From assembly GCA_947090765.1 (NCBI GenBank), contig OX352322.1, positions 2,897,501 to 2,961,500 on the forward strand: DNA of 64,000 nt, in the 5' to 3' direction. Within the stretch, counting starts at the first letter, position 1; each line of letters begins with the position of its first letter. The stretch is from Pseudomonas sp. MM223. Lineage in GTDB: Bacteria > Pseudomonadota > Gammaproteobacteria > Pseudomonadales > Pseudomonadaceae. This document shows, one piece after another, positions 56,077 through 64,000 of the stretch. The notes beneath the pieces were generated by a model. The model saw nothing but the letters and a program-made list of their open reading frames with translations, was not told the origin of the DNA and ran no database searches. The position numbers and the translations under genes were made by a program.

Positions 56077-59000
56077 GGCTTATTTATTACCGTTCGAATG
56101 GTTCGCACCCCAGTTGTTGGGTCCAAAATGTCTAGTATTCCTTCATGGCTTTCGCCAGTAATATTTCTCATCTCGTTGCAGTAGCGAAGCAGTTGAGCTT
56201 CTCCCCGTTTTATTGTACGTTTGCTGCAAGTGCATTTTCTCTCGATGATGCTGCATTCATCTACATTGATTGCGTCCGCTCTTCCTACTCCACCAATACG
56301 TCGTTCCCTCATGTAGCCTGGTGGGTAGGGGTATTGATTCATATCGTTATGGAATAGTTGACCAGTTTTGGCATGAGCGCTGTGGCCGCTGGTAGAGGAC
56401 TTTGCGAGTCCCAGAGGGTCCAGCCAGTTTATGGGGCTATCAGCGTAGATATATAGATTCAAACCGCCAGCGTATCCAATCGGATCCTTCCCAACAAATC
56501 GCCCTACCTGCGGGTCATAGTAGCGATATCGGTTGTAATGCAGCCTCGTCTCAACATCCCAATACTGCCCCTGAAAGCGTAGCGGATTCCGGATATCCGC
56601 CCACTTCGCCTTGTCGCTCCGTGTCTCCTCCGCCAACCCCCAGGCCTTGTACGTCCCGCGCCAGGCAATCTCGCCATCCTCGCCGGTCAATTCCATCGGC
56701 GTGCCCAGGTGGTCACACTGGTACCACGCCAGCGCATCAAACGGCTTTGGCGTCGGCTTGTGTTGCCACACCGGGTCCTTGTCGATGTCATACGGGAAGA
56801 CATACACCGGCTGCGGTATCAACTCGACCACACGGTTGGACACCGCCTGCGCCACCGGCACGAAGGTGCCGGGTTCGAACACATAATGCGTGCTTCGCCC
56901 GTGGCGTTCCTGATCCCGGCATTCAAAGGCCAGGGTGTCGCCTTCCCACACATACCAGGTAAAGCCACACCCCAGCTGTTCATCCAGCGCCCGCCGCTGG
57001 TTTTCGTTCCACAGCGGGCCGGCTTGCCGCCGGTCGCGGTACTTGGCGTGGGATTTCTTGTACAGGCGACGCCCCAGTGCGTCATAGGCAAAGCTGACGG
57101 TCAGGCGGTCATCTTCGTAACGGCGCAAGCGGTTGTGCAGGTCCCAGGTGAAATGGCCTTGCTTGCCATCCGTGGTGCGCTGCAGCAGGTTGCCGCGCTC
57201 GTCATAGCGGTACTGCGTGCCGCAATAGCTGCGCAGTACGTTGTCGCTCATCCGTTGCGGTGAGTGCCGGTTGGGGCCCGGGGGGGCCTGTGGGTCCAGC
57301 AGGTTGCTGGCCGGGTCGAAGGCGAAGATGTCTTTCTTGTAGTAATTGCCCGCTTCGAGCAGGCGGCCAACCGGGTCGTAGCGGTAGAACGTATTGCCTC
57401 GGTTCAGATCATCGATGTGGGTGAAGCTGGCCACGGGTGTCGTAGGCGTAGTCGCGCAACGCAATGCGCGTGGTGGCACCGCGCCGGGCCAGGGTCTGCT
57501 GTTGCAACTGGCCGTTCGGCGTCCAGGCCTGGCGTTGGATCAACCCGTTGCCTTGCTCCCGGGCGATTTCCCGGTGCAGGTCGTCGCGCTGGTAGCTGAG
57601 CAGTTCGCGGTCGTCGAGCTTGAGGCTGAGCAGGTGACCGCTGCCATACGTCAGCCAGCTGATCCGATGGCCGTCCGGCCGGGTGGTCGCTACGCGCATG
57701 TTGAGGGCGTCGTATTCATGCCGGAACACCGCGACCTTCGGTTGCTTCATGTACTTGAAGTGCTGATGCTCGCGGGTGTTGTTGCCCGCCAGGTCGTAGA
57801 ACCATTGCAGCTTGCAGTCGTTGTTCTCGGCGATCAGCAGGTTGCCATTGCCATCGTAGGCAAAGGTTTCGGTCTCCCACTCTTTGCCGCCGCGCTCACC
57901 CGCCCGGCTTTCCACCAGGCGGCCCATGGCGTCGTATGCGAAGTGGGTGATGCGGTCGCCATCGAGGCGGCGGGTGGGCTGGTTGCTGCTGTGATCGTAG
58001 AGGTAGTCGGTGGCCTGCTTGTCGAAGCCGGTCTCCTTGATCAGCCGGCCCGCCGGGTCGTACTTGAAGCTGGCTTCGCTGTTGTTCTCGTTGCGCAGGC
58101 TTTCCAGCTGGCCGAGCTTGTCCCAGCGGTAGGTGAGGGTGCTGTCGTCCGGGTTGTGGCGCCGGTGAATCAGGCCGGCTTCGTTGTAGGCCCAGGCGGT
58201 GCGCCGGTGCAGTGCGTCGGTGTAGCTGAGCAGGCGGCCTTCGGCGTCGTGTTCGAAGCGGTCTTCAGTTTTGTCGGGATACACCAGGCGGGTCAGTTGG
58301 CCGGCCTGGTAGTGATACTCGGTGGTTTCACCCGCTGCGTTGATGGCTTTGCTCAGCTGGCCGAGTGCGTCGTACTTCCACAGCGTGGTCTTGCCGGAGC
58401 AGTCGGTGTAGCTGGCCAGCTGGCCGTCGCGGGTGTAGCCGAGCTTTTTCTCGCCGCCGTTGGCGTCGATGATGGCGGTGGGCAGGTTGTCGCTGTTGTA
58501 GGTGTACTGGGTTTTATTCTCCAGCGGGTCGAGGGTTTCGATGATGTTGCCGCGCTGGTCATGGTCGTACTTCCACAACCCGCCCTCGGCATCGCGCGTC
58601 TTGAAGCGCTGGTCGAGGTCGTCGTAGGCATGGTGCACCAGCGAACCATCGGGGCGGGTGTGCTGCAGCAGGTTGCCGCGCTCGTCGTGGATGTAGCGGT
58701 CGACACTGCCGTCGGTGTGCACGTGCTGGATGACGTTCTTGCCGTCATCGCGGAACAGCCACTCTTCGTTGCCGTCGGGGTAGATGATGCGGTAGGTGTA
58801 GCCGAGGTAGTCGTAGTAGTGGCGGGTTTCCTGGCCAAGGGCATCGGTGACGGTGGTAAGGCGGATGTAGGGGTTCCACTTCAGGCGCGTGTCGAAGCTG
58901 CCGTCGTCTGCCCATTCGCGTACGGCCTTGGCATCCGGGCCTTCGCCCAGCCATTCAAGGTTGATGGCCCGCTCGGTGCGGTCGGTGTAGCGCGTGACCA

Positions 59001-60701
59001 GGTGGTGCTGATACTGATAAGTCCACTGCGCCCCGTGCTCGTCGCGTGCCGCGCGCAGGTCACCGTGCTCGTCGTGGTCGTAGCCGGCCAGCTGGCGTGC
59101 CTGCCGGCCATCCTGCATCAGCCAGAGCGCGCAGATGCGGCCGTGCTCATCGAGCGGGTCTGCACATGCCGATGCTGGTGTTCATCCTGATAGGTGATCA
59201 GGTCGGAGAGCACGGCCTTGCCGGCGTGTTGATGCTCGTAATGCAGCGCGATACGCGCACCGCCCCGCGCGATGATGCCGACCAGGCGGTAGCGATCACC
59301 CACGCGCAGGTAGTGTTCATGGCGCTGATGACCGTGGGCCAGGGCCAGGCGGTTTTCATCCACCCGGATCAATAGGGTTTTTTCCACCGGGTCGTAGAGG
59401 GGCTTGCCCTTCTTGGGCAGTGCGTAGCTGTGCGTGCGGCCGTCGTCGGCGTGGTACAGCACACCCTCGTCGACGGCATCGAACCGCATCGAGAACGGTG
59501 TTATCCAGCGCGCCCCGAACTCACTGTCATCGTAGGCGTCCAGGCTGGAGCGGTAGGTGCGGTTCCAGGCAATGGGAAATACGCCGGGCAGGTTGAAGTC
59601 GACCTGCACCAGGTTTTCGGTGCCCCGCGCAAAACTGATGCTCTTGCTGGTGCCGGGGCAGGTGCCGTTCAGGTTGCAGCGCGGGTCATTCTTGGGCCGG
59701 GCTTCGTTGTGGGTAGCTTCCACGCGGCTTTCAGTGCCTTTTTGCCTGGCCACGCCCGAGCCGTGCGCCGGGGTGTTCACCGACAACCGGCGCGCGGGTT
59801 TGCGCTTGCGCAGGCCGGCATTGAGCTGGGCGAGCAGCCAGGCAATGCTGTTTTGCGTGGCCGGGTTGGCCAGCGCGGTGAGCATTTGCCGGATCAGTTG
59901 GGCCAGGCCCTTGAGCACATTGATGTGTGGCTGAACAAGTTTTACAACCAGGCCAGTGTTGCTCGCTGCCGCTTTGTAGCCCTCGGTCGCGCCGTACTGG
60001 ATCGCACCGGCTGCGGTGCTGATGACCGCGCCGGCCCTGTCCAACAGGCCCCAAAGGGAGGGTTCTTCGAGGGGGGCATAGATCGCCTGGGCGCTGTTGA
60101 CGATCGCCTTGCGCTGCTGGGTGGTGTCGATTTCGCCCTTGGCGATGCGCTCGATGGCATCCGCCAGGCTGTTGAGGGTCTGAAAGCCGGTGTTGGCGGC
60201 GTTGTTGAGGATGCCGGGCAGTTCGGTTTCGGCCCGCTCGACAAAGGTTTCGATTTCGCCCATCAGCGTGGCGCCGAGGTGGCCGACCATGAGGCTGATC
60301 ACGGCTTCGGCGAAGTCGCCCTTGTTTTTCTTCAATTGCTGGCGGGTCAGGAACAGCACCGGACGCAGGGTCATGCGTGCGGCGGCCATGGTCGGCGGGA
60401 CGGGGACCACACCGATCAGGTTGATGCCCAGGCTGACCCAGTCCAGCGGGTCACTGGAGCCGGTTTTGGCCAGGTGGATGATGTCGCCCAGGGCATCGAA
60501 CAGGGCGACGATGTTGCCGACTATCGGTACGGCACCGGCCCAGGCCTTGACGGTGGCGAGGTCGATCTGGTTGCCGCTGAGGTCCAGCAGCCACTCGTTG
60601 ACGATTTTTTCGCCCTGGCCCAGGTCTTCAGCGACCATGTTGTTTAGCGGGACCAGGGCGACTTCGCGTTCTTCGATGGCTTTTTTGTCCTGTGCATTCA
60701 T
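56073..60701 (-). pseudogene. Full-length Rhs polymorphic toxin gene with two compensating frameshifts
   Basis: The start at 60701 opens a protein of about 1540 residues. An N-terminal region (1-330) has hydrophobic segments (VPIVGNIVALFDALGDIIHL). A DUF6531-type core start (FNLPGVFPIAWNRTYRSSL), many YD repeats, and the core end GRFVGKDPIGYAGGLNLYIY follow. The frame shifts near 59151 (one base missing) and back near 57424 (one extra A compared with copy 1), so N- and C-terminal parts share a frame. The C-terminal toxin (about 105 residues) contains GRADAINVDECSIIERKC, a PD-(D/E)XK-like nuclease pattern. Rhs proteins deliver such tips to competitors. No vgrG or EagR chaperone gene is adjacent. 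Confidence 0.85.
56478..57936. repeat. Direct repeat, copy 2 (within the main Rhs gene)
   Basis: Partner of 53950-55428. The only indel seen between copies is the extra A at 57424-57425. At 57931-57936 GTCGTA marks the point where copy 1 jumps to sequence equivalent to 58063 onward, leaving out 126 bases. Confidence 0.88.
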
Positions 60702-60715
60702 GATTTAAATCCCCA

Positions 60716-61235
60716 GTCTGTGATGATGCTGAACATAAAGCGCACATCACTCGAACTAATCATGTGTTCTCCCTTTGTTGAACATTCGGGTAGGCTTGCA
60801 GAACCAAACGCATCGGAAGTTGTGCGGTATAGGTTCGCCAGAGACCGCGGTGTGAGATCGGTACCTATTCGCCGAGAATTCACCCATTGAAACAATTACT
60901 TGGTTTAAGTGGGGGTTATGTTCGCGGCGTTAGCGCGCAGTTGTACCCAAAGCGTGCTTCCGGGTTATCCGGCTGCGAACAAGTGCTCTGCTCAAAGGGT
61001 TGGATGGTGAGACGAAACAAGAGCATATACGCATTATGAGCAATATTTCGGGCAAGCTTGAAAATCAGAAGTTTCTGTAGGAAAAGTTACGCGTGGTAAT
61101 TATGTGCTTAATAATTTACTTGGAAGGGAGTCGGATAAGGCGAGAGGGGAGCAATGCTGAGTAATGAAGGCGTGAGTACTTGTATGACCTGTAAGAAGCA
61201 GTAGGAGGCGTCTCAAATGGTTGCTGTAAATGTCA
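60716..61235. other. Gene-poor AT-richer gap upstream of rhs
   Basis: About 520 bases between the Rhs start and the allE terminator. No convincing gene, vgrG or chaperone is visible. A 65-codon frame (60698-60895, minus) overlaps the Rhs start as ATGA but shows no recognisable features. The stretch probably holds the rhs promoter. Confidence 0.5.
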
Positions 61236-61275
61236 AAAGGCCGACATCCACAGCGCCCTGTGTATGCCGGCCTTT
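61236..61275 (-). terminator. Terminator of allE-like gene
   Basis: On the minus strand, AAAGGCCGGCATACACAG pairs with CTGTGGATGTCGGCCTTT (a few mismatches), followed by TTGACATTT. It is a good Rho-independent terminator 30 bases after the allE-like stop. Confidence 0.75.
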
Positions 61276-61305
61276 CGAAGGTGGGGGCCTGGAGCCCCCA
61301 ATGTA

Positions 61306-62142
61306 TCAACGCTTAGGGTTCAGCGTCAGGTGCACATGACGGTTTACGTCTTTGTACAGCAGGTAGCTGAAGTTGCCTGGGCCGCCGGCGTAGCAGGCTT
61401 GCGGGCAGAAGGCGCGCAGCCACATGAAGTCGCCGGCTTCCACTTCGACCCAGTCCTGGTTCAGGCGGTATACCGCCTTGCCTTCCAGCACGTACAGGCC
61501 GTGTTCCATCACGTGGGTTTCAGCGAACGGGATCACGCCGCCCGGCTGGAAGGTGACAATGTTCACGTGCATGTCGTGGCGCATGTCGGCCATGTCGACA
61601 AAACGGGTGGTTTTCCAGCGGCCTTCGGTGCCCGGCATCTCGATGACGGTGGCGTTGTCGCGGTGGGTGACGAAGGATTCCGGTACGTCCAGGCCTTCAA
61701 CCTTCTGGTAGTGCTTGCGCAGCCAGTGGAAGGTGACGTTGGACTTGCTGTTGTTGCGCAGGCTCCACTCGGCGCCCGGGGCCAGGAAGGCGTAGCCGCC
61801 CGGTACCAGGGTGTGGTGCTTGCCTTCAACGGTGATGTCCAGTTCGCCTTCGACGATGAACACCACGGCTTCGGCGTTAGGGTCCAGCTCAGGGCGCTCG
61901 CTGCCGCCTTCCGGGGCCAGTTCGACGATGTACTGGGAGAAAGTTTCGGCAAAACCGGTCAGCGGGCGGGCGATGACCCACATGCGCATCTTGTCCCAGA
62001 ACGGCAGGTGGCTGGTGACGATGTCACGCATCACGCCTTTAGGGATGACGGCATAGGCTTCGGTGAACATGGCACGGTCAGTCAGCAGCTCGGTTTGAGC
62101 CGGGTGCCCACCGTGGGGGGCGAAGTACGAATGGTTCGACAT
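61306..62142 (-). CDS. allE: (S)-ureidoglycine aminohydrolase-like bicupin (AllE)
   Basis: A 278-residue double-cupin protein. The N-terminal cupin includes AVVFIVEGELDITVEGKHHT and LVPGGYAFLAPGAEWSLRNN. The C-terminal cupin has the metal-binding FAETHVMEHGLYVLEGKAVY and EAGDFMWLRAFCPQACY. The second matches the Mn-binding site of AllE, which releases ammonia from (S)-ureidoglycine in allantoin breakdown. No other allantoin genes are visible in the window, so the purine role is by family only. Upstream, AACAACAA at 62156-62163 (minus strand) fits a Crc/Hfq CA motif. Confidence 0.85.
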   Translation of the reverse strand: MSNHSYFAPHGGHPAQTELLTDRAMFTEAYAVIPKGVMRDIVTSHLPFWDKMRMWVIARPLTGFAETFSQYIVELAPEGGSERPELDPNAEAVVFIVEGELDITVEGKHHTLVPGGYAFLAPGAEWSLRNNSKSNVTFHWLRKHYQKVEGLDVPESFVTHRDNATVIEMPGTEGRWKTTRFVDMADMRHDMHVNIVTFQPGGVIPFAETHVMEHGLYVLEGKAVYRLNQDWVEVEAGDFMWLRAFCPQACYAGGPGNFSYLLYKDVNRHVHLTLNPKR

Positions 62143-62248
62143 GGACAATCTCGACTTGTTGTTCTCTCCCCATGCCGTGAACCGCACCGGCCGGTGCGGC
62201 GCAGGGGATGTGGCAACAGAATAGGGTCGAGCGCGTGCCATCCACAAA

Positions 62249-63640
62249 TTAAATGTTGGAATACCCGGTATTTGATCGCTGAATGTCAACCTGTTGCCCG
62301 GCGTGCTGTTTCGGCAGCCGGTCGCCTTGGCCGAACAGTTTGTGGCGCAGGGTGCCTTCGGAGTAGCTCGACGGGTAGCGGCCACGGTGTTGCAGCTCGG
62401 GTACCAGCAGCTCGACCACATTGGCCAGGTCGTCCGGCTGCACCGCGTAGGTCAGGTTGAAACCGTCTATGCCGGTTTGGTCCAGCCAGCTTTCCAGCTG
62501 GTCGGCGACGTCGCTTGCTGCACCTACCAATACCGGGCCACGACCACCCAGGCCAACGAACTCGGCGGCCTCGCGCACGGTCCAGCGGCGGTTCGGGTCG
62601 GCGGCGGTAAACGCGGCCAGGGCAGCGCGGCCGGCGTCGTTTTCGACGTATTCGATTGGCGCATCAGGGTCGAGGCCGGCAAAGTCGATGCCGGTCCAGC
62701 CCGACAGCAGCGCCAGGGCAGCGTCCAGGTCGACATAGCGACGGTATTCGGCGAAGCGGGCCTCGGCCTCTTCCCGGGTTGGGGCAACGATCAACAGCGC
62801 CTGGGCATAGATCAGCACTTCATCACGACCTCGCCCGGCGGCTTCGCTGGCCTGGCGGATGCCGTCGGCGTAGCGGCGCAACACGGTGGGTGTCGGGCCA
62901 CTGATGAACACGCATTCGGCGTGGCGCGCGGCAAACTGCTGGCCGCGTGCCGAAGCGCCGGCCTGGAACAGCACCGGCGTGCGCTGCGGCGACGGCTGGC
63001 ACAGGTGCATGCCCGGCACCTGGAAGTGCTCGCCCACATGGTTGATCGGGTGCACCCGGGTTGGCTCTATGTAGCGCCCGCTGTCGCGTTCCAGCAGCAC
63101 CGCGTCGTCGTCCCAGCTCTTCTCCCACAGTTTGTACAGCACCTGCAGGTACTCCTCGGCCAGGTCGTAGCGCTGGTCGTGGCCCAGCTGGCATGCCAGG
63201 CCGAGATTGCGTGCGGCGCTGTCGAGGTAGCCGGTGACGATGTTCCAGCCGACGCGGCCATTGCTCAGGTGGTCGAGTGTGGACATGCGCCGGGCAAACG
63301 GGTACGGGTGCTCGTAGGTGAGCGAGAAGGTGACGCCAAACCCCAGGTGCTCGGTGACCCCGGCCATGGCCGGTACCAGCAGCAACGGGTCGTTGACCGG
63401 CACCTGCACGCCACCGCGCAGGGCGGCTTCGGGGCCGCCCTGGTAGACGTCGTAGATGCCCAGCACATCGGCAATGAACAGGGCATCGAACAGGCCGCGC
63501 TCCAGCAGGCGGGCCAGGTCGGTCCAGTAGCCCAGGCGGTTGAAGGCCACGCTGGTGTTACGTGGGTGGCGCCACAGGCCGGGTGACTGGTGGCTGGCGG
63601 CGTTCATGCTGAAAGCGTTGAAGCGGATCGGGCGGGGCAT
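62249..63640 (-). CDS. LLM-class flavin-dependent monooxygenase (NtaA/SnaA/DszA family)
   Basis: A 463-residue TIM-barrel FMNH2-dependent monooxygenase of the NtaA/SnaA/DszA/SoxA group. Family features are FDALFIADVLGIYDVYQGGP (about 51-70), FGVTFSLTYEHPYPFARRMS, GRVGWNIVTGYLDSAARNLG and VLFQAGASARGQQFAARHAE. It uses reduced flavin from a partner reductase to attack C-S or C-N bonds. An ABC binding-protein gene lies just upstream in transcription order (16-base gap), so uptake and desulfonation or N-dealkylation of an organosulfur or amine compound is likely. Confidence 0.88.
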   Translation of the reverse strand: MPRPIRFNAFSMNAASHQSPGLWRHPRNTSVAFNRLGYWTDLARLLERGLFDALFIADVLGIYDVYQGGPEAALRGGVQVPVNDPLLLVPAMAGVTEHLGFGVTFSLTYEHPYPFARRMSTLDHLSNGRVGWNIVTGYLDSAARNLGLACQLGHDQRYDLAEEYLQVLYKLWEKSWDDDAVLLERDSGRYIEPTRVHPINHVGEHFQVPGMHLCQPSPQRTPVLFQAGASARGQQFAARHAECVFISGPTPTVLRRYADGIRQASEAAGRGRDEVLIYAQALLIVAPTREEAEARFAEYRRYVDLDAALALLSGWTGIDFAGLDPDAPIEYVENDAGRAALAAFTAADPNRRWTVREAAEFVGLGGRGPVLVGAASDVADQLESWLDQTGIDGFNLTYAVQPDDLANVVELLVPELQHRGRYPSSYSEGTLRHKLFGQGDRLPKQHAGQQVDIQRSNTGYSNI

Positions 63641-63656
63641 GTGAGGTGCGCTCCAC

Positions 63657-64000
63657 TCAAGGCAACACGGAAGCCGGGTAGACCGCGTCGGCCACCTGCA
63701 GCTTGTGTGGAATCAGGCCCAGGCCCTGGAAGGTGTCGGCCAGTTTTTGCTGCTCGGCGACGATCTGCGGGGTGATGGCCACGGCATTGTAGTTACGCCG
63801 CTCGCTGGCCACTTCCAGCACGTTGGCGCTGATGCCGAGTTGCGGGGCCAGCAATGCGGCGACTTCAGCAGGCTTGGCGTTGGCCCACTGGCTGACTTTG
63901 GCCAGTTCGGTAAAGAAGGTTTTCAGCAGCGCACGGTGCTGGTCGGCATAGCTGGCGGTGGACAGGTAGAAGGTGCGGTTGTTGGACAGGCCGCTGCCGT
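63657..64000 (-). CDS. Sulfonate-type ABC substrate-binding protein, C-terminal part
   Basis: The last 113 codons of a periplasmic binding protein whose start lies beyond the right edge. The sequence NNRTFYLSTASYADQHRALL, FFTELAKVSQWANAKPAEVA and QLGISANVLEVASERRNYNA fits the SsuA/TauA aliphatic sulfonate group. It is followed on the same strand by the LLM monooxygenase, a typical alternative-sulfur operon layout. The permease and ATPase are not in the window. Confidence 0.78.
   Translation of the reverse strand, partial: GSGLSNNRTFYLSTASYADQHRALLKTFFTELAKVSQWANAKPAEVAALLAPQLGISANVLEVASERRNYNAVAITPQIVAEQQKLADTFQGLGLIPHKLQVADAVYPASVLP

Noticed and set aside
57394..59190. 598-codon antisense frame opposite the Rhs core
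   Set aside because: The repetitive Val/Ala-rich product mirrors the YD repeats; no independent signals.
60698..60895. 65-codon frame overlapping the Rhs start as ATGA
   Set aside because: The overlap hints at coupling, but the product resembles no chaperone or adaptor and has no ribosome site; probably chance.
60702..61305. Search for vgrG, EagR or PAAR genes linked to rhs
   Set aside because: None found here or downstream, and the Rhs N-terminus shows no clear PAAR motif; a type VI link therefore cannot be claimed from this window.

Overview
The window is a high-GC Pseudomonas chromosome segment, most likely from the P. putida group. The evidence is the P. putida-type REP palindromes between genes, a pobR-pobA pair, a CrcY-type sRNA next to mvaB, and a gene order that (from memory, not checked) matches the PP_353x-PP_357x part of P. 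putida KT2440. The region is mainly accessory metabolism, transport and regulation. I saw no tRNA, rRNA, CRISPR array, complete prophage or intact insertion sequence.

Layout. 1-4.7 kb: end of an ArgE-like deacylase, an OprB-type porin and a membrane PQQ dehydrogenase (probably quinate/shikimate), then a cupin gene. 4.7-12.5 kb: regulators (LysR, AraC/GATase, LysR) and single transporters (MFS, LysE/RhtB, AEC) with two secreted proteins (CAP domain, SleB-type hydrolase). 12.6-19.5 kb: a betaine-type ABC permease and binding protein without an ATPase, a frameshifted chemoreceptor, a Na+/H+ antiporter-family carrier and an orphan FecR. 19.7-25.5 kb: an acyl-CoA dehydrogenase and acyl-CoA ligase divergent from a FixL/FixJ-like two-component pair whose kinase is frameshifted. 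25.7-30 kb: a MarR-EmrA-EmrB efflux operon and an SDR. 30-35.3 kb: two paralogous soluble hybrid histidine kinases and a MocR regulator. 35.3-42 kb: ccoG, a small DUF3203-like gene, mgtC, the sRNA crcY with a sigma-54 promoter, a liuR-mvaB operon (mvaB frameshifted), pobR and pobA. 42-51.9 kb: an ankyrin protein, gamma-glutamyltransferase, an arginine/citrulline to proline module (ctlX-like, ocd, Lrp, amino-acid permease) and a START protein.

52-60.7 kb is an AT-richer mosaic island. A long Rhs gene ends in a PD-(D/E)XK-like toxin followed by an overlapping immunity gene. Downstream lies a displaced 1.45-kb Rhs 3' fragment carrying a different toxin and its own overlapping immunity gene. An IS481-family remnant and an unrecognised AT-rich gene follow. 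This is a contact-dependent competition locus with one current and one silent or previous toxin module. 61.2-64 kb: an AllE-like cupin, an LLM-family flavin monooxygenase and the end of a sulfonate-type ABC binding protein.

Five single-base indels break otherwise well-conserved genes (chemoreceptor, sensor kinase, mvaB, and the Rhs gene twice). Unpolished long-read sequence is as likely a cause as real gene decay, so these loci are annotated as frameshifted rather than declared dead.
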